Assembly (NCBI GenBank): GCA_017642885.1
Contig: JAEPOM010000013.1
Location: forward strand, 28,970 to 92,969
Reading direction: 5' to 3'
Length of the DNA: 64,000 nt
From: Henriciella sp.
Lineage (GTDB): Bacteria; Pseudomonadota; Alphaproteobacteria; Caulobacterales; Hyphomonadaceae
The first letter of the stretch is position 1. Each line of letters opens with the position of its first letter. Below the pieces are notes generated by a model. It saw only the letters and a list, made by a program, of their open reading frames with translations. It made no database searches and had not been told where the DNA came from. A program made the translations under genes and the position numbers. Shown here one piece after another: positions 34,718-43,462 of the stretch.

Positions 34718-35968
34718 ATGGCCGACACAGAGCACGAGTTTGCCCCGGAAGATGTGGGCCTGAATCGCGAGCGGCTGGACTTCATCCCGGACTATTTTGA
34801 CAAGGCGTATGTCAGCGAAGGCAAGCTGCCCTGTATGGCGACCATGGTCTCACGCAATGGCCAGATCGTGCATGAATCGTATCGCGGAAATACGCAATTG
34901 GACGGTGGCTCACCGATCGGACCCGATACGATTTTCCGCATCTATTCCATGACCAAACCGATCACGTCCGTTGCCGCGATGATGCTGCACGACGAAGGGG
35001 TCCTCAGGTTGGATCATGAAATTTCCCGCTACATCCCTGAGTTCGCAGACGTCGAAGTCTGGGACGGCGGCGACTTGAAAAACTACAAAACCCGCAAGCC
35101 GGATCGGGCGATGACCGTCCGCGACGCGTTTACCCACACCACCGGCGTGACTTACGGGTTCCTGTTTCAGCACGAAGTCGACGCGCTCTATCGCGCCGAG
35201 AAAATCGGCGGCATCGGCGAAGGTGAGGGGGAAACCCTGGGCGATATGTGCGCACGGATTGCGAAGCTACCTTTGGTCTTCTCTCCCGGCGATCGTTGGA
35301 ATTATGGTCATTCGACGGACATTCTCGGCCGCGTGGTCGAAGTGGCTAGCGGAATGTCATTGGATGTCTTTTTCCGTGAGAGAATCTTTGAACCGCTCGG
35401 CATGACCGACACCGACTTTTTCGTTCCGGAGAACAAGCTCGATCGTCTCATGGCCTGCTACGCCAAAGATCCGATGACCGGCAAAGTAACAATGTCCGAT
35501 GGCGCCGGTAGTGACAGCAAGGCGTACAAGACCCAGCCCAAATTGCTGAATGCGGGCGGCGGACTCGTGTCCACGCTGAGAGATTATCACAAGTTCTGCC
35601 TGATGCTTCTACAAGGCGGCAGCCTTGAAGGTGCCCGCCTGCTAAGCCCCAAGACCGTCGAATTCATGCGCATGAACCATCTGCCCGGCGGAAAGACAAT
35701 CAAGGAAATGGGCGATAAGACTTTCTCAGAAGCGCGTATGGAGGGAAATGGATTTGGCCTTGGTGGATCGACGGTTGTTGATGTCGCCGAAACGCTGACG
35801 CCGGGGTCGGTAAGCACATTTAGCTGGGGTGGCCTCGCCAACACATTCTTCTGGATTGATCCGGTGGAAGAGGTAATCGCGATTCAGGCGACGCAGATGA
35901 TTCCGACAGGGTGCTATCCCATCCGTCCGCAATTCCAGCAGCTCGTTTATGCAGCGATTGACTGGTAA
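34718..35968 (+). CDS. Serine hydrolase, class C beta-lactamase/EstB type
   Basis: A 416-residue protein of the beta-lactamase-related family. The catalytic S-x-x-K is SMTK in FRIYSMTKPITSV, the second motif is probably the tyrosine in RWNYGHSTDILGRVVE, and a C-terminal SWGGLANTFFWIDP supplies the W-x-G-type strand. There is no signal peptide, so it is cytoplasmic and more probably an esterase than a resistance enzyme. The ATG directly follows the acyl-CoA dehydrogenase stop, which suggests the two were made from one transcript. Confidence 0.87.
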   Translation: MADTEHEFAPEDVGLNRERLDFIPDYFDKAYVSEGKLPCMATMVSRNGQIVHESYRGNTQLDGGSPIGPDTIFRIYSMTKPITSVAAMMLHDEGVLRLDHEISRYIPEFADVEVWDGGDLKNYKTRKPDRAMTVRDAFTHTTGVTYGFLFQHEVDALYRAEKIGGIGEGEGETLGDMCARIAKLPLVFSPGDRWNYGHSTDILGRVVEVASGMSLDVFFRERIFEPLGMTDTDFFVPENKLDRLMACYAKDPMTGKVTMSDGAGSDSKAYKTQPKLLNAGGGLVSTLRDYHKFCLMLLQGGSLEGARLLSPKTVEFMRMNHLPGGKTIKEMGDKTFSEARMEGNGFGLGGSTVVDVAETLTPGSVSTFSWGGLANTFFWIDPVEEVIAIQATQMIPTGCYPIRPQFQQLVYAAIDW

Positions 35969-36175
35969 CTCACCAGTTGAATTCTCGAGAACTTGACCGC
36001 GGGATAGGGGTATTTTGTACCTCTAATCTAAAAAATTGACTTTTTACCTTGCGTGCCAGCGCTGTCAGGGTTGCCAAACCGAAATAAAAAACCATGTTCC
36101 CTCGCGTAAGTCCCAATTTGCTCAGACGTGCCTGATCCGAGCAGCCGAATAATGGGACGTCGCCGGAGGAAGTAG

Positions 36176-36550
36176 ATGACAAAACAGGACAACCCATTTC
36201 ACACCTATGTCGAAGATCTGTTCGCTAATCTTGGACGCATTCGAATTCGAAAGATGTTTGGCGGTGCCGGGGTTTATTCCGGCGAAGATATGTTTGCGCT
36301 GATTGACCAGGATCAGATCTACGTCAAATCAGACGATGCGCTGAAAGCTGACCTGGTCGACGAAGGCGGTCAGCCGTTTGAATGGACCAATCCAAACACC
36401 GGAAAAACGATTACGATGAGCTACGTCTCGCTGCCCGTAAACGCGTTGGACGATCGTGACGAGGCCTCCGGATGGGCCCGAAAAGCGTTGGACGTCGCGG
36501 TTCAGGCGCGCAGAGCGAAAGTGAAATCGCCCCGCCGCACCACGTTCTAG
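36176..36550 (+). CDS. TfoX/Sxy N-terminal domain protein
   Basis: A 124-residue protein whose start GRIRIRKMFGGAGVYSGEDMFALIDQDQIYVKSDD is the TfoX_N signature, followed by FEWTNPNTGKTITMSYVSLPVNALDD. The C-terminal domain of Sxy/TfoX competence regulators is missing, as in most alphaproteobacterial relatives, and a basic tail (RRAKVKSPRR) is present. A role in competence is not implied by the domain alone. GGAGG lies 7 bases before the ATG. The 207-base region before it is AT-rich and holds no gene I can support. Confidence 0.85.
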   Translation: MTKQDNPFHTYVEDLFANLGRIRIRKMFGGAGVYSGEDMFALIDQDQIYVKSDDALKADLVDEGGQPFEWTNPNTGKTITMSYVSLPVNALDDRDEASGWARKALDVAVQARRAKVKSPRRTTF

Positions 36551-36557
36551 GCTGAGA

Positions 36558-37343
36558 TCAGGCCTTTTTGAAATTTGCAGGGCGTTTCTCGAGGAACGCC
36601 TTCACACCCTCTTTGAAATCTGGTTGCCGACCCGCTGTACGCTGGGCATAGCGCTCTGCCTGTAACTGGCTGTCGAAATCATTATCCTCTGCCTGCCAAA
36701 CCAAATCTCGGATGAGCGCCAAGGCCTGAGTCGGTCCGTCTGCCAGCCGTTGGGCGTATGCGCGGGCTTCGTCCATGAGCTGATCATCAGGAACGACTTT
36801 GTTGATCATGCCCCAATCGAGTGCCTGGGCGGCATAAACCTTGTCGCCAAACAGCGTCATCTCCATGGCTTTTGCCCGTCCGACCAACCGCGGCAACAGG
36901 AAAGTTGATCCGCCATCTGGGACCAGTCCGATACGGCGGAAGGCCTGCAGGAAATAACCGCCCTCGGCCGCAATGATGAAGTCCCCCATCAACGCGATAG
37001 AGCAACCGACACCGGCCGCCGCGCCGTTCACCGCGGTGATGATGGGGTGAGGGTGGGTGCGCATTGCTTTAATGAATGGGTTATAATGGGTGTCGAGGCC
37101 CTTGCCCGCATCCGGCTTGCCTTGTGGTCGTTCACCGGGATTGGACGACAGATTGGCGCCGGAGCAAAATCCGCGGCCATTACCAGTGATGATCGTGCAG
37201 CGGGCTTCATCGCCGGCTTGCTCAATCGCCAGCAATAACTCCTCAATCGTATCCACACCTGCCGCGTTCATGGTCTTTGGATCATTGAAGGCAATCGTAG
37301 CGATATCGTCGCGTACGTCATAGGCGATCTTTTTGAAGCTCAT
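36558..37343 (-). CDS. Enoyl-CoA hydratase/isomerase family protein
   Basis: A 261-residue crotonase-fold protein: TITGNGRGFCSGANL at the oxyanion-hole segment and HPIITAVNGAAAGVGCSIALMGDFIIAAEGGYF, followed by FRRIGLVPDGGSTFLLPRLVGRAKAMEM. The Asp in VPDGGST, in place of one hydratase glutamate, resembles the PaaG/PaaF isomerase group. It acts on an unsaturated acyl-CoA. It is divergent from the aldehyde dehydrogenase gene and convergent with TfoX_N (7-base gap). Confidence 0.9.
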   Translation of the reverse strand: MSFKKIAYDVRDDIATIAFNDPKTMNAAGVDTIEELLLAIEQAGDEARCTIITGNGRGFCSGANLSSNPGERPQGKPDAGKGLDTHYNPFIKAMRTHPHPIITAVNGAAAGVGCSIALMGDFIIAAEGGYFLQAFRRIGLVPDGGSTFLLPRLVGRAKAMEMTLFGDKVYAAQALDWGMINKVVPDDQLMDEARAYAQRLADGPTQALALIRDLVWQAEDNDFDSQLQAERYAQRTAGRQPDFKEGVKAFLEKRPANFKKA

Positions 37344-37487
37344 GGAACTCTCCCTGTCATTGCGAATAATCTATTCGGCAATCGCTCTGTGGAAACCGTG
37401 ACGTGGGGGCAGGATGGATTTGTTTTGTCATGGAGGCATTCTGGGTTATCCTTTACGTCAACGATAAGAAAGCCTCGGAGGAACAAG

Positions 37488-38924
37488 ATGGCATTAGACG
37501 CAATCTCTGCAGATGGCATGGGTGCCATACTTGCCAAACAGAAGGCCGCAAACATTCGCGATGGAATCCCATCTGCGGAGCAACGCGAAGCCTGGCTCGA
37601 TAAATCGATAGACCTGCTGGTAACCCACGGAGAAGCGCTGTCGCGCGCTATGGCTGAAGATTTCGGGCACCGATCGATCGACCAATCGAACCTGACTGAT
37701 ATTGCCGGTTCAATCGGTGCGTTGAAATTCTCGAAGAAGCATTTGCGAAAATGGATGCGCCCAGAGAAACGCAAAGTGGAATTCCCACTTGGCTTGCTCG
37801 GCTCCAAAGCGCAGATCCAGTATCAGCCCAAGGGCGTGATCGGGATCATTAGCCCGTGGAATTTCCCGGTAAACCTGACGTTTGCGCCGCTTGCCAATGT
37901 CTTCGCGGCTGGCAACCGCGCCATGATCAAACCGTCTGAGTTTACGGAACGGACCAGCGAGCTGATGGCTGAGTTGATCGCGAAATACTACACGGAAGAA
38001 GAAGTCGTTGTCGTGACCGGCGGACCAGACGTGGGCGCTAAGTTCACTCAACTTCCATTCGATCATATGGTGTTCACTGGCGCGACCTCGATTGCCCATC
38101 ATGTCATGCGTGCAGCGGCCGACAATCTTGTGCCGTTGACGCTGGAGCTGGGCGGGAAATCACCCGTCGTTCTCGGCAAGTCGGCGGATCTCGACAAGGC
38201 GGCTAGCCGGATCATGGCGGGTAAGACCTTGAATGCAGGTCAGATCTGCCTTGCGCCGGATTATGCGTTTGTTCCCGAAGACAAGACCGGAGATTTCGTC
38301 GGGGCTGCGCAGGCGGCCGTGGGCAAGATGTTCCCGGAGGGCTTGAAGGACAACGATGATTACACTTCCATCGTCAATCAGCGCCACTTTGACAGATTGA
38401 ACTCCTATCTCGACGACGCCCGCGAGAAGGGGGCTGAAGTAGTCGAAATTAATCCGCAGAATGAGAATTTCAGTCAACAGCCCCATCATAAAATGGCGCC
38501 GCACATCGTCCTCAACCCGACCGACGATATGAAGGTGATGCAGGACGAGATTTTCGGGCCGATCCTGCCGCTGAAAACCTATACAGAGACCAGCGATGCC
38601 GTTGCCTACATCAACGATCACCCTCGGCCACTTGGACTCTACTATTTCGGCGACGATGCGACTGAGCGCGATATGGTCCTGAACAATACCACCTCAGGCG
38701 GCGTGACCGTCAATGATGTGATCTTCCACGTGGCGCAGGAGGACCTCCCGTTTGGCGGCGTCGGACCGTCCGGCATGGGGGCTTATCATGGCCGCGACGG
38801 TTTCATGGAGTTCACGCACAAAAAAGCGATCTACACCCAGACCGGCAACGAAATCCTCGCCATGATGCGGCCGCCTTATGGCGACAAGTTCCGCAAGCAG
38901 GTCGCCGGACGCTTGAAGAAATAA
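37488..38924 (+). CDS. Aldehyde dehydrogenase, coniferyl-aldehyde type
   Basis: A 478-residue NAD(P)-dependent aldehyde dehydrogenase. The start at 37488 has GGAGG 6 bases upstream; the open frame runs further but lacks family support. The catalytic pair is Glu in LELGGKSPVVLG and Cys in NAGQICLAPDYAFVP, and the PWNFPVNLTFAPLANVFAAGNRAMIKPSE nucleotide segment is intact. Length and the LTDIAGSIGALKFSKKHLRKWM segment match coniferyl aldehyde dehydrogenases, though the true substrate may be any medium or aromatic aldehyde. A good terminator follows. Confidence 0.9.
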   Translation: MALDAISADGMGAILAKQKAANIRDGIPSAEQREAWLDKSIDLLVTHGEALSRAMAEDFGHRSIDQSNLTDIAGSIGALKFSKKHLRKWMRPEKRKVEFPLGLLGSKAQIQYQPKGVIGIISPWNFPVNLTFAPLANVFAAGNRAMIKPSEFTERTSELMAELIAKYYTEEEVVVVTGGPDVGAKFTQLPFDHMVFTGATSIAHHVMRAAADNLVPLTLELGGKSPVVLGKSADLDKAASRIMAGKTLNAGQICLAPDYAFVPEDKTGDFVGAAQAAVGKMFPEGLKDNDDYTSIVNQRHFDRLNSYLDDAREKGAEVVEINPQNENFSQQPHHKMAPHIVLNPTDDMKVMQDEIFGPILPLKTYTETSDAVAYINDHPRPLGLYYFGDDATERDMVLNNTTSGGVTVNDVIFHVAQEDLPFGGVGPSGMGAYHGRDGFMEFTHKKAIYTQTGNEILAMMRPPYGDKFRKQVAGRLKK

Positions 38925-38948
38925 TCCAGCGTCAAATCTTCAAGAAGG

Positions 38949-38975
38949 GGCCGTTTCATCCGAGACGGCCTTTTT
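38949..38975 (+). terminator. Intrinsic terminator of the aldehyde dehydrogenase gene
   Basis: GGCCGT (38949-38954) and ACGGCC (38965-38970) form the stem with a 10-base loop; TTTTT follows. It abuts the stop codon of the convergent helicase gene. Confidence 0.85.
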
Positions 38976-40463
38976 CTATTTCAGAAATGCCGGGACATCA
39001 TCGCCGAAGCCGCGGAGGTCGTCGGGAGCAGGGTCCAGGATGAGGTCGTCATCCTTGCGCTTGTAGTCGCGTTTAGGGCGCTCTTTGCGTGGCTTTTCAG
39101 GTGCCTCTGCAGCGGTCTTTTCGGTCGCGACCTCAGCTGCTTCTTCGCGAGGCTCGCGCGCAGGTTTGTCAGACTGTTCTTCCCGGTCGGTGCGTTCTTT
39201 TCGTCCGCGGCCTCGGCCACGTCCTTCGCCTCGCTCGCGTCCGCGGCCACCGCGTTCGCTGCGGCCACGCCCCCGGCGGCTATCGGCGTCGGACGGAAGA
39301 CCTTCAAGCTCTTCCAAAAGGCCATCAGGCAAATACTCCGCGACGTCGGTTTTTATCAGCATCATCACGCCGCGCCAGGATTTCTCATCCATCGGTCCGA
39401 CAAGCGTGAAGCTCTCGCCTTCGCGCCCCGCCCGGCCTGTGCGACCGATGCGGTGGACATAGTCTTCATCCTTGGGCGGCGGGGAAAAATTGAACACGTG
39501 ACCAACGTCCGGAATGTCGAGCCCCCGTGCGGCGACGTCTGACGCCACAAGCAATTGCAGATCGCCATCGCGAAACCTGTTCAGCGTGTCGGTGCGGGCG
39601 CTTTGCGGTAAGTCGCCGTGAATAGGAGCGGCGCTGAAACCATGCGTTTGCAGAGACTTGGCGACCACGTCCACTTCGCGTTTGCGATTGCAGAACACGA
39701 TGCCATTCTTCACATCGCGGCTTTCAATAACCCGGCGCAGCGCCGTGCGCTTGGCCTTGTCATCGCCGCGCGGCAGTTTCACCACGTGCTGAGTGATGGT
39801 TTCTGCCGTCTTGGAGTGGCGGGCGACCTCGATGCGGACTGGATCCTTCTGGAACGTCTTGGCGAGGCGGGCGATCTCTTTCGGCATCGTTGCAGAGAAA
39901 AGCAAAGTCTGGCGGCGCGGCGGCAGCAGTTTGCAGATCTTCTCGATGTCCGGGATGAAGCCCATGTCGAGCATGCGGTCGGCCTCATCGATGGTGAACA
40001 CTTCGACGCCGGTGAGCAGGATCTTGCCGCGCTCAAACTGGTCGATCAGACGGCCAGGTGTTGCGATCAGCACGTCGACGCCGCGCATCAGCTTTTGTTC
40101 TTGTTCCTTGAAACTCACGCCGCCGATTAGGAGCGCCATGTTGAGCTTGAGGTCTTTGCCATAGGTTTCGAAATTCTCCGCAACCTGGGCGGCGAGTTCG
40201 CGTGTCGGGCAAAGGATCAGGCTGCGCGGCATACGAGCGCGCGCCCGGCCCTTTGTCAGGCGGTGCATCATCGGCAGAGTAAAGGCGGCTGTCTTACCGG
40301 TTCCGGTTTGCGCAATGCCGGTCACATCGCCGCCTTTCTTGATCACAGGAATAGCTTGCTCCTGGATCGGAGTCGGATGGTCATAACCGGCGGCGTCAAT
40401 GGCGCTTTGGATGCGGGGGTCGAGGTTGAGCTCGGCGAAAGTTATCTGTGGGGTATCAGTCAA
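38976..40463 (-). CDS. DEAD-box RNA helicase (RhlE-type) with RG-rich tail
   Basis: A 495-residue ATP-dependent RNA helicase. Conserved motifs in order: GFQYTPIQ-type YDHPTPIQEQAIPV (Q motif), AQTGTGKTAAF (I), PTRELAAQ (Ia), TPGRLID (Ib), DEADRML (II), FSATMP (III), then VASDVAARGLDIP and HRIGRTGRAG (V, VI). After about residue 385 comes a basic RG/RGRG-repeat tail with acidic stretches, which usually binds RNA. The only start codon in frame near the domain is TTG at 40463; a CTG at 40475 is the alternative. Likely roles are RNA unwinding in ribosome assembly or degradation, especially in cold. Confidence 0.93.
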   Translation of the reverse strand: MTDTPQITFAELNLDPRIQSAIDAAGYDHPTPIQEQAIPVIKKGGDVTGIAQTGTGKTAAFTLPMMHRLTKGRARARMPRSLILCPTRELAAQVAENFETYGKDLKLNMALLIGGVSFKEQEQKLMRGVDVLIATPGRLIDQFERGKILLTGVEVFTIDEADRMLDMGFIPDIEKICKLLPPRRQTLLFSATMPKEIARLAKTFQKDPVRIEVARHSKTAETITQHVVKLPRGDDKAKRTALRRVIESRDVKNGIVFCNRKREVDVVAKSLQTHGFSAAPIHGDLPQSARTDTLNRFRDGDLQLLVASDVAARGLDIPDVGHVFNFSPPPKDEDYVHRIGRTGRAGREGESFTLVGPMDEKSWRGVMMLIKTDVAEYLPDGLLEELEGLPSDADSRRGRGRSERGGRGRERGEGRGRGRGRKERTDREEQSDKPAREPREEAAEVATEKTAAEAPEKPRKERPKRDYKRKDDDLILDPAPDDLRGFGDDVPAFLK

Positions 40464-40576
40464 AGTATTGTCCAGCTGTGGATTGAAAGGTCGGTCACAT
40501 CAAGCTGTTCCGGATTGAACAGCGGGGCCGACTTCGAATCACTGCGCCGGCAAACATGTTGCGGTGCACATAGTGC

Positions 40577-40603
40577 AAAAAAGCCCACCAGCAAAGGTGG
40601 GCT
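40577..40603 (-). terminator. Intrinsic terminator of sodB
   Basis: GCCCACC (40583-40589) pairs with GGTGGGC (40596-40602) around AGCAAA; read leftwards a T-run (complement of AAAAAA) follows the stem. It lies about 50 bases after the sodB stop. Confidence 0.82.
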
Positions 40604-40652
40604 CTTCAGTCGGTGAAAAAGTGTGGCTTCAGCGCGCCACCTGATCAGTGCG

Positions 40653-41258
40653 CTAAGACGCGTCCGCAAGATTTTGATTAGCGAAGTCCCAGTTGACCAG
40701 ATTGTCGAGGAAGCTTGCCATATAGTTGGGGCGCGAGTTCTGATAATCGAGGTAATAAGCGTGCTCCCAGACGTCCATGGTCAGGAGGGGCGTAACACCA
40801 GCTTCCGTCAGCGGGGTCTCGGCATTGGGGGTCTTGGTGATAGCGAGCTTGCCATCTTTCAGCACGAGCCACGCCCAACCTGAGCCGAACTGGCCGCCGC
40901 CGGCAGCTTTAAACTGGGTTGCGAATTCGTCGTAAGAGCCGAAATCGCGATCGATGAGCTCGGCAACTTTGCCGTGCGGTGCGCCGCCGCCGCCTGGCTT
41001 CATTGAGTGCCAATAGAACGTGTGGTTCCAGACTTGAGCGGCGTTGTTGAACAAACCTGCTTTGGAGGCATCACCTGCAGCAGCATTCACGATCTCTTCC
41101 AGAGAGGCGTTCGCGAGATCCGTGCCATCAATCAGTTTGTTGAGATTGGTCACATACGCATTGTGGTGCTTGCCGTGGTGGAAATTCAGCGTTTCTTCTG
41201 AAATATGCGGGGTTAGGCCGTCGCGGCCATATGGGAGTTCGGGAAGGTCAAAAGCCAT
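40653..41258 (-). CDS. sodB: Iron superoxide dismutase
   Basis: A 201-residue enzyme from MAFDLPELPYG (ATG at 41258). Metal ligands are visible: H in LNFHHGKHHNAYV, H in NNAAQVWNHTFYWHSM, and the DVWEHAYYLDYQN pair Asp and His. The Gln in NNAAQVWNH is the Fe-type marker (Mn enzymes carry this Gln elsewhere), so iron is the expected cofactor. It converts superoxide to peroxide in the cytoplasm. It is divergent from the phytoene-synthase-like gene and ends in its own terminator. Confidence 0.94.
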   Translation of the reverse strand: MAFDLPELPYGRDGLTPHISEETLNFHHGKHHNAYVTNLNKLIDGTDLANASLEEIVNAAAGDASKAGLFNNAAQVWNHTFYWHSMKPGGGGAPHGKVAELIDRDFGSYDEFATQFKAAGGGQFGSGWAWLVLKDGKLAITKTPNAETPLTEAGVTPLLTMDVWEHAYYLDYQNSRPNYMASFLDNLVNWDFANQNLADAS

Positions 41259-41323
41259 GTCATTGGTCTCCATGCAGAATTTATCGCTGTTCTTGATCAG
41301 CGCTTGCCACAGATATGGGTTCG

Positions 41324-41971
41324 ATGACCAGTCCTGCCAGTGATTCTTTGTCAGATATTTGGGATCGACTCGATTCCCGTGTGAAGCGTGTAGACGAAGA
41401 GCGCTGGCTTTCCAGTCGGTATGCGCCCGCGTCTGAAAGGCGCTCGCTGGTCGTGCTTTATGCCTTTTATTATGAACTGGCGCGTGTTCGCGTGTCTGTC
41501 ACCGACCCGGTCATGGGGCAGATTCGGTTTCAGTGGTGGCGCGATGCTTTGACTGAGCTCGCGGAGGGCCAGCAAAGGCAACACGATGTTGTCACAGCGC
41601 TTGCTGCAGAGATTGACGCTGAACGGCTGAGTACGGTTCGGCTGCAGTCCATCGTCTCGCAATTTGAAGCTGCGTTCATCGCCTCGGATCGGGCTCAGGA
41701 ACCGGAAGGCGAGTTGGCGTTATTGGCAGCTGAAATCTGTTCTGCATCAAAAACAGAAGCCGCATTTGATCAACGCATTGCCGCTCAGTGGGCCAGTCTT
41801 CGACGCGGGGAAGAGATCGCTGAACCGATACCTCGTGTTCGAGTTGCGTCACGCTTGCGTCCTGCATTGGCGCATTTTCGCTTGCGTCATCTCTGGAAAC
41901 GCCGCGGCAAGATCGGGCGGATGCAGACGCGTCTCTCCATCCTCATGGCGGTACTGACCGGCGGGATCTGA
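41324..41971 (+). CDS. Squalene/phytoene synthase-fold protein, NDUFAF6-like
   Basis: A 215-residue protein (an ATG at 41315 is an alternative start). It shows the fold signature RYAPASERRSLVVLYAFYYELARVR and MGQIRFQWWRDALTEL. The aspartate-rich D-x-x-x-D pairs needed for prenyl diphosphate binding are missing, and the chain is shorter than true synthases (about 280 residues). This matches the non-catalytic relatives such as NDUFAF6, a complex I assembly factor. A role in respiratory complex assembly is inferred only from that similarity. Confidence 0.72.
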   Translation: MTSPASDSLSDIWDRLDSRVKRVDEERWLSSRYAPASERRSLVVLYAFYYELARVRVSVTDPVMGQIRFQWWRDALTELAEGQQRQHDVVTALAAEIDAERLSTVRLQSIVSQFEAAFIASDRAQEPEGELALLAAEICSASKTEAAFDQRIAAQWASLRRGEEIAEPIPRVRVASRLRPALAHFRLRHLWKRRGKIGRMQTRLSILMAVLTGGI

Positions 41972-41988
41972 CGGGGAGCGACAAAATG

Positions 41989-42003
41989 GTGAACAGTGTT
42001 CAC
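41989..42003. promoter_or_regulatory. Palindromic operator candidate before tolC
   Basis: GTGAACAGTGTTCAC has two perfect 6-base arms around AGT and lies 55 bases before the tolC start. Its form resembles operators of TetR/AcrR-type regulators of efflux genes. No TetR gene is in the window. Confidence 0.55.
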
Positions 42004-42057
42004 TTTTTGGTATGGATCGCTAAATATACCCGCAGATAGATAGCGACGAGGCCTCCC

Positions 42058-43368
42058 ATGTTCCGCAAATCTGCATTGATTTCACTCTCCGCGTTGCTTC
42101 TGGCGATGCCGGGTCATTCGGAAACACTTCAGCAAGCGCTTGATCAGGCGTTCCAGACGAATCCGGCCCTCGCGGCGCAACGCGCCGATGTTGGTGTGGC
42201 GCGCGAACAACTCAATCAGGCGCGCGGCGCGCGGGCCCCGACGGTCGACCTGTCAGGTTCAACAACGTTTGAATCGCTCGACAGCAATCAGCCAATCGCC
42301 TTCAATACGGGCGAAAACACACTTGCCTCAGCGCAATTGCGGGCGACGTTGCCGGTCTATACAGGTGGGCAAATCAAAGCCGGGATTGCACAGGCCAAGG
42401 CCGGTATCCTGGCTGCTGACGCTCAATATGATGGCGTGGCCCAGGACCTGATCCTAAATGTCGTTACAGCCTATGTCGACGTGATCCGCGACCGCGAAGC
42501 CATCCGTATTCGCGCAAATTCCGTTGCTCTGCTCGAAGAACAATTGCGAGCGGCGACCGACCGCTTTGACGTTGGATTTGCGACCCGCACAGACGTCAAA
42601 CAAGCGGAAGCCCGCTTGCAGGGCGCGCGCGCGTCTCTCGCGGGTGCTGAAGCGCAAATGGAAGCGTCTCTTTCCATTTACGAGCTGTTCGTAGGGCAGC
42701 CCGCCGGCGACCTGGTGCCAGTTCCAGACGCACCCAGCTTGCCGGACAGTTTCGAAACATCCCTGCAATCGGCATTGACGGAAAATCCTGACCTCAAAGC
42801 CCTTCGCGAAGCAGAACGTGCAGCAGAGCAGGGCGTCAAGTCCGCGCAAGGCGCAGCACGTCCGAACCTTTCGATCGTTGGCTCAGCCAGCGTGCAGGAG
42901 ACTTTTGACCAGGAAGCGACGGCGATATCTCCGACTATGGGGATTATCACCCTGCCGCCAGACAATTATCGCGACACACAGCTTCGCTTGTTGGCGCAAG
43001 GGACGGTTCCGCTGTTCCAGGGTGGCATCTTGCGCAGCCGCGTCCGAGCAGCCCGCCTGGAACGTGACCAGGCCCGCCTGCAAACGATCAATGCTGAGCG
43101 GCAGATTACAGCCAGCATCGCTCAGGCCTGGTACGCAAACATTGCTGCTGAGCAGGCGATTTTCGCGTCTGAGCGCCAGGTCGAGGCCGCTGAGATCGCT
43201 TATGAGGGCGCGCAGGAAGAGCTGAGTGTCGGGACACGCACGACGCTGGATGTCCTGGATCAGGAGCAGCAATTGCTGGAGGCCCGCCTCGGCCTGATCA
43301 ATGCTCGCCGCGACGCCTATGTGGCGACACACCAGCTATTCCGCGCGATGGGGAAACTGACCCTGTAA
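42058..43368 (+). CDS. tolC: TolC family outer-membrane efflux protein
   Basis: A 436-residue secreted protein with a signal peptide (MFRKSALISLSALLLAMPGHS) and two internally repeated helical halves. Paired motifs are TNPALAAQRADVGVAREQLNQARGARAPTVDL in the first half and ENPDLKALREAERAAEQGVKSAQGAARPNLSIVG in the second. The tunnel-and-barrel fold forms the outer channel for type I secretion and RND efflux. Gene order tolC-popZ-valS is seen in related alphaproteobacteria. A palindrome at 41989-42003 suggests drug- or metabolite-responsive control. Confidence 0.92.
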   Translation: MFRKSALISLSALLLAMPGHSETLQQALDQAFQTNPALAAQRADVGVAREQLNQARGARAPTVDLSGSTTFESLDSNQPIAFNTGENTLASAQLRATLPVYTGGQIKAGIAQAKAGILAADAQYDGVAQDLILNVVTAYVDVIRDREAIRIRANSVALLEEQLRAATDRFDVGFATRTDVKQAEARLQGARASLAGAEAQMEASLSIYELFVGQPAGDLVPVPDAPSLPDSFETSLQSALTENPDLKALREAERAAEQGVKSAQGAARPNLSIVGSASVQETFDQEATAISPTMGIITLPPDNYRDTQLRLLAQGTVPLFQGGILRSRVRAARLERDQARLQTINAERQITASIAQAWYANIAAEQAIFASERQVEAAEIAYEGAQEELSVGTRTTLDVLDQEQQLLEARLGLINARRDAYVATHQLFRAMGKLTL

Positions 43369-43462
43369 ACACCGGTTAGGCGCCGCGCGCGGCCTGTGTT
43401 AAATTTGAGTCGTAATTGCTTGTTAACCGAGCTGCAGTAGCCGGTTAATAGAAAACGAATCA

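Noticed and set aside
34718..35968. Antibiotic-resistance beta-lactamase
   Set aside because: No signal peptide, and the pattern resembles EstB-type esterases coupled to fatty-acid genes.
39085..39462. Arg/Ser/Pro-rich plus-strand frames opposite the DEAD-box helicase tail
   Set aside because: They are complements of the RG-repeat region and have no independent support.
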